Shown piece by piece: positions 35,106 through 47,014 of a stretch of DNA of 64,000 nucleotides (the first letter of the stretch is position 1; every line of letters begins with the position of its first letter). The notes beneath the pieces are model-generated. The model saw nothing but the letters and a program-made list of their open reading frames with translations. It was not told the origin of the DNA and did not search any database. The position numbers and the translations under genes are program-made. Location: assembly GCA_001414485.1 (NCBI GenBank), contig LLEY01000236.1, positions 1 through 64,000 of the forward strand, written 5' to 3'. This DNA is from Calycina herbarum. Lineage: Eukaryota > Ascomycota > Leotiomycetes > Helotiales > Pezizellaceae.

Positions 35106-36399
35106 TTACTCGCTCGGTGCAAATGTAATTATGTCGCCCTCCTTGGAAACCTGTTGCCATTCATCTGGAGGAACATAGTTCAAAGGTCCCAACTCGTCTG
35201 TATCACCCTTTTTAACCCACAAATTGGTGTTTGGCATAAAAGCCTTGTTCGGCAACGGCTCCAGTTGGTTTTGAGCGGTTCTTCGCATCTTCAAAGGGGA
35301 AATCTCAGACTCGTTGTAATGCCGAAACATTTCCACCGCCTTTGGTAGCCTTTCTGACACCAAGTGTGGGTCTTTACATCCCGGATGATTTACGATCATG
35401 GCGGCGGGCAACTCGTGTTGACTTATATCGCATGTAATTGGAACACAGGGAGCGACTACCAATGTATGCTTGTCGATGTGGGAGAAGACGTCGGGGTCAT
35501 CTACAACCGTAATGCCAAACTTAGAGTGCAGATATTCTTTCTCGAGTTGAGAGTAAAACAATTCTTGTGCAATGATCGGTAGGCTCTTTCCTGGCTTACC
35601 ACCTAACACCTCACTAATTTTTAGGACCGCTGCCTGTTTCCCAAGATCTCGAGTCAGTTCACTTCTTTTAGAAATATTTGACGAGCATAGAGTACAAGGT
35701 GAATATGTTGCTTCCGCCTATTCACGGAATAGCTAAGAATAGGGCACAATATCTCCACAAGAGAGAATGATGACTTACCAATTGAAATCCAACTTTGTCA
35801 TAAATAAACCCCCGCTGAGGATGGGACATACGAAAGCTTCCAGACCCAATAAAGGCCAATTTCTTGATCTCGAGTTTCTTCTCTTGCTTGATCTTTTCAA
35901 ATTGGGTCGCGACCAACCGACTCTCTTCAGTTTCTAGCCACTTTCCTCGATCACCTTGCACCCGCTCATCTAACTCCTCAATAGTCATGTCGGGAAGACG
36001 GGCATATCCTGCGTTATACAAAAAATTGGAGGCCACAAAACCGCTGACTGTGGTAGATATCAGAGTCAGTATTGCTAGTTCCACGAGCATGTTTGGGGAG
36101 GAAACAGGGTCCCAACTCCCCAAAATATTTTGCAAGAGAGGGGGCGGAAGGGGCGGGCTGGGGAAAAAGCACCCACCTGTCTGGTATTCTCGACGAGCGA
36201 CTAGCATCGCCGTAGTATTGGGTTCCAAGTTCAACCAATTGTTTCTTAGTGCTTTGGGAGTAACCGTTTGGTCGGAGGCCTTCGCGGCCCAGGTTTGAAA
36301 CTGAGAATATGCCATGGCAGGCTCGTCTCTGAGGATTTTGTCGCCGTCAGTAATTCGAATCCGATCAGTCTCTTCGTCGTAAACTGCGATAGCTCCCAT
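35106..36399 (-). CDS. SRR1-like domain protein (3 exons, 339 aa)
   Basis: Exons 36399-36177, 36047-35779, 35633-35106. Intron 1 (129 bp, GTGGGT...CACAG) is a multiple of three and open, so an unspliced frame exists, but the retained peptide would be an odd Pro/Phe run. Intron 2 (145 bp, GTAAGT...AACAG, CTGAC branch) is clear and joins GFQL to AAVLKISEVLGG. The domain shows FIGSGSFR, then an Ala/Leu-rich helix, and FGITVVDDPDVFSHIDKHTL with VAPCVPI, the core of SRR1-like proteins. The family was named from a plant circadian regulator; fungal functions are largely unknown. The first ~35 residues (YDEETDRIRITDGDK) form a separate short module that is duplicated at 34552-34662. Confidence 0.75.
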
Positions 36400-37253
36400 T
36401 GCGATCGTTGGGCGATTAGCGATTAGGGCCGATCTGAAGCTGGGGTAACGAGGTAGGAGGAGAAGAAGAAGATATTTCGTGCTGAAATTGCCGTGAAAGA
36501 AGAATTTCAAGCGATAAAGCCTCGTTTGTGTGAAAAGTAAAAGATTTAGCAAGCCGATCGAGTTTGGAGGGAAGGTAAACTGTGTGAGATGAGGAGAGTT
36601 TCAATAAGGAAAGTGAATAATACGAAAGGCAGACCTGAGCCAAAGAAAAGAGGAATCCGGTGAATGCTGATAGATAGAAGCGAATCAGAAGTCACAGGGA
36701 GGGAATAACGGGCACCCAGATAAATAACAGTAATTAGCGAACATACACAACCTGGAATAACTCGGGAAAAATACAAGTAGATGCGGAGCGTGAAAATTAA
36801 GTAGATCATCATGTGTTCACTCCTCCCCCCCCCTAAATAAAGGTTATTTTTTTGCCACTGTCAGAATTAACCTTTAATAGGGGGGGGGCTTTGTAGAGCT
36901 TTTACTTGGTTTGCGTTGAGTTGTACATTGCAGGCCGTCCTAGGTCGGCGTATTCACTGCCACTGATCTTGTCCAGCGCGAGATGGGTATATCGCAACTT
37001 GATTTTTGATACCCGAGTCGTACATGGTGCGTACCTCCTCCCAACAATCTCAGCCAGCTTCTCACTTGAGATGAGCATTTTGGATACTCGTATAGTTGAA
37101 GTGTTGTTTGGATTTTCGTGTCGGAGTTTTGAAATCTAAATAGGTCCCTAACAGCACGGGGTGTGGGCCTAGTGGAGGGGTAAAGGAAAGGTAACCTAAA
37201 TATATTGCGTCCGACGAAAAACACCCACCCGTCAATCAGCAATACCTCACAAG
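36400..37253. promoter_or_regulatory. divergent upstream region of SRR1-like gene and DPH1
   Basis: Contains the G/C-run hairpin at 36825-36888. The frames at 36416-36812 and 36906-37242 have no family resemblance and are probably 5' UTR or chance. Confidence 0.4.
36825..36888. repeat. hairpin: nine C ... nine G inverted repeat
   Basis: CCCCCCCCC-TAAATAAAGGTTA on the left faces TTAACCTTTAATA-GGGGGGGGG on the right, giving about 20 paired bases around a short loop. It lies between two divergent start codons. It could be a small foldback element, a regulatory structure, or a homopolymer-linked assembly feature. Confidence 0.75.
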
Positions 37254-38647
37254 ATGGAGGAAGACCGCGCCCAAGTAGACCTTGGAGTCGCTGTCGATAT
37301 CGAAGAAAAGCTTGAGGAGTCCGCGGCCAAACGGCAGCCCAAGAAGCGCTTTGTGGGTAGGCGACAAGCTGCAGAGACTGCCTCCAAAAATGGTTCTGCA
37401 GAGGTGGAGGACAGTGGCGCTATCCAAGGTTGCTCCTTATTCTCGCCCTGCTATTCAAATATCTGCCTTCTAACTGACTGACAGTTTCAACCCCAAGAAG
37501 AACTCCTAGAACCCTAAATCAGGTTCCCCCGGAAATCCTGAACGACCCCGAGCTCAATGCTGCGATATCCCTCCTCCCTTCGAATTACTCCTTCGAAATA
37601 CACAAGACTGTCCACCGAATACGAACGAATGGCTCCAAGAAAGTGGCTCTGCAAATGCCGGAAGGTCTCCTTCTATTCGCGACCACGATTTCCGATATCC
37701 TCACACAATTTTGTGCGGGCATCGAGACGTTAATAATGGGTGATGTCACATACGGAGCGTGTTGTATAGACGATTACACTGCGAGGGCTCTTGGGTGTGA
37801 TCTCCTTGTGCATTACGCCCATTCGTGCCTCATACCGGTCGATGTGACGAAAATCAAAACCCTCTACGTCTTTGTCGACATTAGCATCGATACAAGTCAT
37901 CTTTTGGCAACTCTGGAGAGGAATTTTACCTCTGGAAAGACAATTGCGATGGTTGGGACAATTCAATTCAACGCAACTCTTCATGGCATCCGGGCCCCCC
38001 TCGAAAAGGCAGGATACAATGTCTTGATCCCTCAGATCACCCCGTTAAGCAAAGGAGAGATTTTGGGATGTACTTCACCTCGTCTATCAACCGATGGCGT
38101 CGACATGATTTTGTATCTCGGAGATGGGAGGTTTCACTTGGAAAGCGCAATGATACACAACCCTTCCATTCCAGCATATCGATACGATCCATATTCCCGG
38201 AAACTCACGAGGGAGATGTACGACCACAAGGAAATGCACACTCTGAGAAGAGACGCTATATCATCTGCAAAAAAGGCAACGAAATGGGGCTTAATTTTGG
38301 GATCTTTAGGTCGTCAAGGAAATCCACACACAATGGCGCGGATAGAAAAGCAACTTGAGGCCCAAGGGATCCCATATATCAATTTGCTCCTGAGCGAAAT
38401 CTTTCCTGGAAAGTTGGCCATGATGGATGATGTGGAGTGTTGGGTGCAAGTGGCCTGTCCTCGATTGAGTATTGATTGGGGCTATGCTTTCCCCAGACCA
38501 CTTTTGACTCCTTATGAGGCTCTCATTGTCCTTGGGGCGAAGGAGGATTGGGGAACGGCCAATGATGGAATTTATCCAATGGATTACTATGGAAAGGAAG
38601 GACTTGGAAGGACAAAAGAAGTCCTTTCGATAGGTGCCAAGGCATGA
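37254..38647 (+). CDS. DPH1: Dph1, 2-(3-amino-3-carboxypropyl)histidine synthase subunit (2 exons, 445 aa)
   Basis: Exons 37254-37428 and 37485-38647, with a 56-bp intron (GTTGCT...CTGACAG) in phase 1. It catalyses, with Dph2, the radical-SAM-type first step of diphthamide synthesis on elongation factor 2, transferring the aminocarboxypropyl group of S-adenosylmethionine to a histidine in the cytosol. Three cysteines in the family's 4Fe-4S positions are visible: GACCID (about residue 151), AHSCLIP (about 173) and VACPRLS (about 381). LQMPEGLL near residue 113 is another family block. Length agrees with fungal Dph1. The first ~60 residues are basic and variable. Confidence 0.95.
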
Positions 38648-39371
38648 AGTTTCTTAATTACCTTCTGCTTGACTACATCCAAAGCACGCTCTAGCTATTG
38701 AGCCTGTAATGAGGCATTGTCTGAAAAGCCTGTGTGGTTGCGGTTCCTCTCAAGCTGAGCGGAACACAAGGCGGTGTGCGTGGCTCAAGCAGTTGCCTCT
38801 CTGGGGATGCACATTTGATTTCAAAGCAACAAACCCAACCTGGCAGACACCGATTGTATCAAGGGTTGTGATGTGAGCACCTGGGGTCGCATGCGTAGGG
38901 CCCGAGATTAGCTCTCTGGGAACACAACATGAAAGCCTCATCCTGATGGGAATCCTGCTCGTGAGGTTTTTGCCCTGCCTGCATCAGTCCACCTAAAAGA
39001 GAGGTGTTGGAAAGTTCTTGTGTTCTATAGATAGAGGCAGACTACGGGTCAAAATATTCGTGTCATGTCCTTCATTGGGCTATGAACCAGTCTTACTAGT
39101 GGCTCATTCGCGAGCCTCAAAAGTTGCTGGCAGTGTCGAGGACATTTATTAGCATAAAGTCTCGAAGTTGATGACGTTTCAAGTGTCAAAGACCCTTAGA
39201 AATTTGGGAGACTTCCCAGCTACCAGGAACATGAGTTGGTTTATACTTAGATATATTTAATCTGAGATATATTTCTTATTGTTACTTCTTGTCTGATCTC
39301 ATCTGCTTGCAAACGTGGATACATCGAAACTTCCACTGTAGAGTCCAATTGGTCCTCTCGTTAAAAATTGG
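38648..39371. other. intergenic between convergent DPH1 and SDR genes
   Basis: No supported gene. Confidence 0.4.
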
Positions 39372-40385
39372 TTACCACTATGAAACGTGGGATTAGTATT
39401 TCCATGCACTTCTTATGTGTCCAGGAGAAACTTACAGCATAATCCCCGCCTCGAAATTCAATGGATGGGAAGTGACCAGAAGTCTTCTCCTTCGTGGCTC
39501 CGTCAATCTACAAACATAATCAGCTTCCTGCCCAATATAACCGAAGAACGGTGGCCAACTTACGGTAGAAGCCAAGAAAGCTGTGCAATCCTCAAGTGTC
39601 GTAGTTGCCTTCTCAAGGCCAAATTTTCTCGCCCCCTCATTCCCCATATCACTCTGAACAAAGCTTCGCATTTTCTATCAGTAACTTTCTCACCAAAGCC
39701 ATGGTAGGTGGGGGAGGGGGGCAAAACTAACCCCGGATCAACAACAAAAGAAATAATCTCCGAATGCTCAAAACTAATCTTCCTCACTGCCCAATGCAAC
39801 ATCGTCTTCGACATTCCATAAGCAGCCATAGAAAATGGACGCGCCTCAATGTTGCTGATGGAACCAATTGGCGATCCCATAGCTAAAAACTTTGGGGTCT
39901 TGGACTTCAATAGTAATGGGAGGACGGCTTGAAAGAGGAGGACTGGACCGTAAGCGTTGACTGCTACGTGTTCTTTGAGGACATTGAAGGGGATGGTTCC
40001 CACAGTGGAGGTATCGTCGCAGATTCCGGCGTTGGCGATCACTGTGTCGAGGTGGGCGATTTTGTGGGTTGTTTGGAGGGTTTTGACAGCGAGGGCTGGT
40101 GTCTCTTCCTTGATGGCGTCAATTTCGACGAGAATGAGCTTGCTGCCGGCTCCTTTTGGGAGTTGAGAGAGGGACTTGGAGTCTTGGTTTGTGGTGGAGC
40201 GGACGGCGGCTATGATTGTGTGGTTTGGGAGGGAGAGATAGTGGGCTACCAGGCCTCGTCCAATTCCTAGGTTGTGGAGAGTGGTTAATATCAAAGTCTT
40301 GGACTTCTTTTAGGCAGTGAAGGGGTTTTGGGTTGAGTTTACCTCTACCAGCTCCAGTGATGAGGAAGGTTGTGTTGGTAGACAT
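39372..40385 (-). CDS. short-chain dehydrogenase/reductase (5 exons, 251 aa)
   Basis: Exons 40385-40343, 40266-39732, 39663-39564, 39507-39436, 39377-39372. The NAD(P)-binding TGAGRGIG motif (residues 10-17) spans intron 1. NAGI and a YGMSK catalytic Tyr/Lys motif follow, with the preceding GSPIGS segment carrying the catalytic Ser region. The end DPGFVQSDMGNEGA and IDGATKEKTSGHF...GDYAW is typical of fungal ketoreductase-like SDRs related to NorA-type enzymes. Substrate is unknown. The last exon is only six bases (TGG TAA) after a GTAAGT...CATAG intron; it restores the usual aromatic C-terminus. An alternative is read-through past 39435 to a later stop. Confidence 0.85.
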
Positions 40386-42700
40386 GTTTTAGGTTGTTGT
40401 GCGGAGGTTGCTTGTATTGATTGATGATGTTAAGAGGAAATTGGTGCTGTGATATTTTGGTCCTGAGTGGTGAGTCCCTCTGGTTATATACACCAACTCA
40501 CAACCATATCATCAGTAAGGAACTTCAAAAGTATATCTGGTTTGTCATTACGGCCGTTTGAAACCTCCCTCTCAGTGTTAATTGAGTGCTGCTTGATCAG
40601 CAATCCATTTTTTTCTATCTCTGCTCAAGCATCAAGGCAGAATTAAGGCACAATCCGCGAGGAGTTTGGTCTCATACCCCACATATGTTTCTCCAGTTTT
40701 CGTACTTGTCAACCAACCAACAACACTCCCTTAGTCTACTTTACCTATACGAGTAAGCCAACATCCTGATCCGTCCTCAATCCCCTTTTAGATTCATAAG
40801 CTTAAAATCGAAGGCATGGGAGATATGATCACGTGCATCGGAATTCTGACATTCTCTGTTCTGACACTTTCAGTTCTGACACTCTGGTTTCTGACATTGA
40901 TTCTTGAAACTTATTTCTGACAAGGTAAGTTCTGACATAGAGGCTATGGGGGTTGGATTTAGAAGCTTGAGATTGCTGGTATGTTGGTGGCAGGTGGGAG
41001 TGATAGGTGATAAGCGATGACAGTGAATCAAAAAAACTTTACTTTAAGTACTGTCAAATCCATGCTCATCTGATTTACTTCCGTCAAAAGTTATTATCTT
41101 CAAATATTCAGAAAATGAAATTGTTTGAATGGAGTTGGGGGAATTTAAATAACCGAAACACTGCTTCTTGTAAATCTCGTCGTCTTCATTAGATTGTTCT
41201 AAACACTAGAAATAATGCAAATCTAAACAGAAAGAGGAAGGAGCTCAAATGTTCTTGAATTTGAGGAAGATTATATGCTAACGCTCTTGATGTTTTGGGT
41301 GAACTATCTAACGGATAAATTATTTCCAATTGTTTTCATTATTGACTCGTCGCTCTTCATCACCTGAAGTTCATTACTTCTTCACTCATTGCGGTTGCTT
41401 CAACAAATTTCAACTATTTCACTAAATTCATATTAGACATTTAGGAGATAGTATGAATAAATTGCCTTTGTGCGCATAGCTTAAGAAAGGAAACCCCGTG
41501 TGTAACTTCAATTATTTTCGGTACGTTGATCCCCTCAGCGACTCGTGGTGATATAGATGGCGTCGAAAAGAACATTTCTTGCTATTACCAAGATATTACT
41601 CATCTACAAATAAGGAATAGTACAGCTAGCTTGACAAAAACAGTAAGCAAAATATATTATGGTCTTTCCAAGCCGCTTTAAGCGAGGAAGGGTACAGGTC
41701 ACGTGTGGATTTCAAAGGCTGCTCGCTCGATGATACGTGTAGGTTTTGATATGTGAAATGGGCTGAAGCAACAAAATCTCAGGGTTTACTAAGCTAACAA
41801 GCATAATACTTCCTGCAAAAACTTTTGTCAAACGTCACTGGGTGATTCAACTTTTCGCTGCAGGGAATAGGTTTCCCAACCGGAGTAGTACCAGTCACTT
41901 TGAATACAAACTCTGAATAAGATGCAAAAGAAAAAACTTTTGACTTGTGTGTTAACTCAGGACTCCTCCACCTAGTTGTGTTTTTTGAGAAGCCAAGAGT
42001 AACAGACTTGGTCATTGCTCTCCGGCGCTCTTCTTTTTTACTGTGAGGAGTACTCTCAGGTACTCTTAGCTATTTTGCTAGACGGTTTGGTGGAATCAGG
42101 AATCGAGTTTTGCTTCTTCAAAACCTTCTCGAACAACAACTCCTAATTATACTAGACTATTTGAAACACTAGGGTACCTAGTTACTGGATATTATTCTAG
42201 AGACGGTCGAACATATACCGCTTATATTCCGGAAATATATGAGCAATAATGCCTTTCAATCTTGCAAGCTGAGTTTGAGTATAGTGCCTCAATTTACGAG
42301 AGGATATAGTCTATCAAATCCCACCTTTCAGCAGCAGTGCTTTTGGATATTATCCACTTTTCAGCTAGCAGCTTCAGAGCGACCGTAAAATCTTTTTCGA
42401 GGTGAAATCTTTTTCTCCTTCGTTCATCGATACCAGTAACTGGTATCACCTTTCATTACTTGCCCGTTTGCCTATCGGCGGAAGTACACAAGTGGGATAA
42501 GTGGGAGTTACACGGGATGAGTTGCCCGATCGATTTTGATCACATGTTCGTTACTAGAGGCATGGAAAGTACTTGATACTCATTTTCTGGACTCCATATC
42601 TGAGTCCATAATATATGCTCTCTTCGACACTTTTCCTTTCTTTACTATAGACTTGTTGTGTTCTCAGATAAAATACCAGGCAATTGCACATTACCCGGAA
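40386..42700. other. long intergenic region upstream of SDR and hydantoinase genes
   Basis: No supported gene. It includes a 15-bp-periodic TTCTGACA array (40844-40937). The 41794-42015 minus frame and neighbouring Lys/Ser-rich frames near 42020-42110 may be an eroded remnant but have no recognisable family. Confidence 0.4.
40844..40937. repeat. degenerate 15-bp tandem array of TTCTGACA
   Basis: Exact TTCTGACA occurs at 40844, 40859, 40874 and 40889 (15-bp steps), a decayed copy near 40901, then 40915 and 40930 (again 15). It lies about 460 bp upstream of the SDR start codon, next to a CACGTG at about 40830. A multiple binding site or a simple minisatellite are both possible. Confidence 0.8.
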
Positions 42701-45700
42701 ATGACGCAACGAAATCTCCGGATCGGAGTCGATGTCGGAGGGTATTATCCCCATTCTCACACTTACCCAATCCATTACAAAGTTAACAAAACATCAGAAC
42801 CAATACAGATGGAGTCATTCTCGATCCGACTCGCTCGTCAGAGCCAGGTCGAGGCATCATCGCATGGCACAAGGCCTCAACCACCACCAACCCCAGCGAG
42901 GGGATCAACAACGCGATCACAGCCATGTTTGAGAAGTCCAAAATCCAGCCAGACGAGGTCGCGAGTGTCACTATCGGCACAACTCATTTCATCAATGCTG
43001 TTGTGGAAATGGATCAAGCAAGACTTGCGAAAGTTGCCATCATGCGCTTGTGTGGTCCATTTTCAAAGGGTGTGCCACCATGCGTGGACTGGCCTCCTCA
43101 TTTGCAAAAATTGATGATGGCTTATCAATGTTTTGTTGATGGAGGGTTGGAAGTAGATGGAAGTCTAATTTCTGAAATCGACGAAGATCAAATTCGTAAA
43201 GAAGCAGAAATCATCAAAGAAAAAGGCATCAACAGTGTTGTTGTCAACGGGGTCTTCAGTCCTGTGGATGTCATCTATCGACAAGAAGAACGGGCTGCGG
43301 AGATCATCAGACAAGTTCACCCAGACGCTGATATTGTCATATCAAAAGATGTCGCCAATCTTGGGTTTTTGGAGAGAGAAAATGCTGCCATTCTGAATGC
43401 TTCTATTCTTCCATTCGCACGAAAAACGATTGCTGAGTTTACCTTGGCAATATCCCAACTCAATCTCAAATGTCCAGTTTTCATTACACAAAACGACGGA
43501 ACTATTTTGTTGGCTTCCCAGGCTTCAAAACTCCCAATCAGAACATTTTCTAGTGGCCCCACAAACAGTATGAGAGGTGCTGCATTCCTCACTCAGAATG
43601 AAATCAAAGAGGCGATGATGGTTGTTGATATTGGTGGAACCACTACTGATGTTGGCCTCCTTCTCGCAAATGGATTCCCCCGTCAAGCTGCGGCATTTAG
43701 CGAGATTTCTGGGGTTAGGACGAACTTTTCGTACCCAGGTCAGTTTGATTCTCGGACAATATTTCCCTATTCTAGTCGTTTCGGAGCCAGGCTTCCTTAC
43801 TCCCGAGACATATCCGAAAACTCTTGAATATTTCTCAAAGAAGTAAACTGACTCCGAGATCCTCATGTACAGACGTTAGGAGTATTGGACTTGGCGGTGG
43901 TTCGATTGTGAGAAAACAAGCAGATGGATCGATGACCATAGGACCTGACAGCGTTGGATATCAACTTCCACAGAAAGCAATCGTTTTCGGAGGCGATATT
44001 ACCACCACAACAGATTACACAGTTCTTGCAGATCCGAATGCCGAAATTGGAGATCGAGCACTTGTTCTAAAAGCAGACTTGGAAGGAAACTTGGCCGACT
44101 TCAAATCGCTTGTTAAGAAGATGCTTGAGCGAGCGATTGATACGATGAAGACTTCAGCAGAGGATATTCCGGTACTTCTCGTTGGCGGAGGAGCAGTTAT
44201 CGCTCCTGATAAGCTCACTGGAGCAAGTAAGGTGGTAAAGCCCCAATGGTCCGGCGTTGCCAATGCGATTGGAGCTGCTACTGCTCGAGTGAGTGGCATA
44301 ATTGATACGATAGAAAGCACGGAAGCAAAAACTGCCGCTGAAGTCATGGCAGAGATTTCCCGAAGAGCCATTCAGAAAGCAGTCTATAACGGAGCAAAAG
44401 AGGACACGGTTCAAGTCGTCGAAATGGATCACTTACCACTTCAAGTATGTTATCCCCAATACACAAGTAGTTTTTTTTTGGTCTAATTTAACGTAGTACA
44501 TCGCGAACAAATCAAGATTCATCATCAAAGCGGTTGGAGATTTCGATTTCGATCGGGTAAATGAAACAGAATCTGCATCTACACCCGAAGCCACATCCGT
44601 GGACGGTAACATGAACGAATACGAAAAAGGCTCAGTACAAGAGAAGGTTTCAAAGGAAGAAATTATTCCAATGAGTGAGGCTGACATTTCGGCGTATAAA
44701 CCAACTTTTGAGGGACGTGAGTGGATAATTTCGCAAACGGATTTGGCTTGGATTACAATCGGATGTTATATTCTTGGAACAGGGGGTGGGGGATCCCCGT
44801 ATGGTCACATGCTTCGCTTACGAGAAATCATGCGAAAGGGGGGTGTCGTTCGCGTAATTTCACCTGATGATCTTCGAGACGAAGATCTTGTTGCTTGTGG
44901 AGGTGGAAAGGGTTCTCCAACCGTATCAAGCGAGAAATTGGCAGGTGATGAGTATGTTTCCCTGTATAAAACAAATGTGATATGAAAGTTACTAACTTCA
45001 CTTCCACAGGATGATGGAAGCCCAGAACGAGCTTTATAATTACATGAAGATCAAACCAGATGCCATGATTGCCTTAGAAATAGGAGGTGGTAACGGGCTT
45101 CAAGGAATGATTCTCGGTGCTTCAACAAATATGAATATCCCATGCGTAGACGGAGACTGGATGGGGAGAGCCTATCCTGTTGCATGGCAGACTACTCCTG
45201 TGGTTTTTGAAAAGAAGCCCGTGTTCCTACCTTCAACGATTTGTGATGGAAATGGAAATGTTATGGTAGGAACAAACTTCCCTACCCGCCTTCTCAATTA
45301 TATCGTGCTGACATATTCAAGTTCATGACCAAAGCCACGAGCGAAGTGATGGTAGAGAGAGCTTTCAGAGCAGCGCTTAGTCAGATGGGGTCCCATGTTG
45401 GGTGCGCGAAAGGTCCAATCTCTGGAAAGAACACCAAAAACTGGGTTGTTGAGCACACAATATCTCTTTCATGGCGTATCGGTCGTGCCGTGGCACTTTC
45501 TAGAAGCATGAATCAGATTGATAGTGTTGCTGAATCGATAATCGCCGAGGTCGGTGGTGACGAGTCTGCAAAGGTGCTCTTCAAAGGAAAAATTGTGGGT
45601 GTGGAGAGAACATTAAGAATGGGCCACGTTTATGGTGAGGTTATCATTGAATCAATCGATTCTAATGAGAAAGAGGGAGGTAAAGCAAGGATAAAGATTC

Positions 45701-46071
45701 CTTTCAAGAATGAGAATATTCTTGTAATTCAAGAAGATGGAGAGGGGAAAGAGACTGTAAGCCCATATACCTCGCCTGAAAATCTTGAAACTAATGCGCC
45801 ACAGATAATTGCATCAGTACCGGATCTGATTTGTGTAATCGATGCCCAAAATGGAGAGGCTATCGGTACCCCCGAGTACAGATATGGTCTTCTCGTTATT
45901 GTTCTTGGAATTGTTGCTTCTGAGAAATGGACTTCAACACCAAGGGGATTAGAAATTGGAGGTCCCAAAGGCTTCGGCATGGATGATGTGGTTTACAAAC
46001 CACTGGGCATTTTCCAGAAGCCGAGAAGTGTTATTGATGAATTTGCAATCGAAGTATCTAAGGATTTGTAG
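42701..46071 (+). CDS. hydantoinase A / DUF917 fusion protein (6 exons, 1004 aa)
   Basis: Exons 42701-42741, 42798-43738, 43873-44444, 44497-44951, 45010-45265, 45322-46071; all junctions keep frame. The N-terminal half is a hydantoinase/oxoprolinase A-type ASKHA ATPase: GVDVGGTNTDG (residues 9-19, split by intron 1), DIGGTTTDVG (about 291-300) and GLGGGSIV (about 332). The C-terminal ~380 residues are a DUF917-type domain, beginning around WITIGCYILGTGGGGSP and containing LEIGGGNG and VDGDWMGRAYP. The pair is encoded separately in many bacteria and fused in fungi; roles in hydantoin, thiohydantoin or related cyclic-amide degradation are inferred from bacterial relatives. The start ATG at 42701 follows a non-coding upstream stretch and gives the conserved N-terminus directly. 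Cytosolic by lack of targeting signals. Confidence 0.9.
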
Positions 46072-47014
46072 AATATTAAGGGGTCTAACTGCATAATTAT
46101 CGTCGTTTCGAGTATGAGAATCGTAGTACAGGGTACTTTATTAGTAGATGATTCAGGGCTGAGCTCTCTTGCATATCTGCGGCGTCATTAGTTCAAATCA
46201 AACTACTTTATTTCCCTCTCAACAAATTTCCCTTCAGCCTGCTTCTTAGAGGGAATTGTTGTGGATGCTAGGAATTGAGAACCTAAGGCACTCTAGAGTT
46301 CCAGTAAGGTTATTCAACCTTTTATATTTGCCTTCTCCTGTTCCTGGAGCGAAAAATAAGGTCGTCTTGGGGCTCAGTACAGTCAGACTCCAAATGCTCA
46401 GGCTTTAAGGGGGAGAAAAAACCTGCCGATTTAAGGCACACCAGCTTCTACCTCAATGCAGCCACAACCGTTTTTTAAAAAGTTGTAAGACTTAGTACAC
46501 TTTCTTAAGACGGCTCTGGAGATCGAAGAGAAATTTTGTTATATTTTTACGACATTATTTGGCCTCGTAATATGCTGTGATATAGTGTAAAGGGTGGGTT
46601 TTTGGTAGGGTGGCCTGTGCATCATATCGGCAGGTTATTTCTCCCCCTTAGAGTCAGGGTACCATTTGGTCCCCTGGTTATCTTAACTTTACCAAGGAGC
46701 TGTTCCTACAGGATATTGTTTTCCATGTGAAATCGAAAAAGATCCATTTCTGGATATTAGTATTCCAATCAGATGGACTTGGAGCTGATCGAATAAATGA
46801 AACTGGTTAGTACTGATCTGCGTTCCCTAACCTAAGGCCTCATTTCACTTTTTTCTCGTACGGCGCAGAGGGTTGTGGGGCTCTGCTTCATAGGTGTATT
46901 TGGTCGATACTAAAAAGGTTTTGAGGCTGCATCCAAAGTCTTCTGGGGTGTCTTTCCAATCTTTGAAATGCTGGGCAAGCACCAAGTGTCACTGGTATCT
47001 TTCACTCGTTATTT
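46072..47014. other. intergenic
   Basis: No supported gene between the hydantoinase stop and the kelch-protein start. Confidence 0.4.

Noticed and set aside
35864..36298. 144-codon open frame on the plus strand
   Set aside because: Antisense to SRR1-like exons 1-2.
39929..40270. 113-codon frame on the plus strand
   Set aside because: Antisense to the main SDR exon.
37254..46071. Biosynthetic gene cluster around DPH1, SDR and the hydantoinase fusion
   Set aside because: No backbone synthase, transporter or regulator; DPH1 is housekeeping and gene spacing is ordinary.
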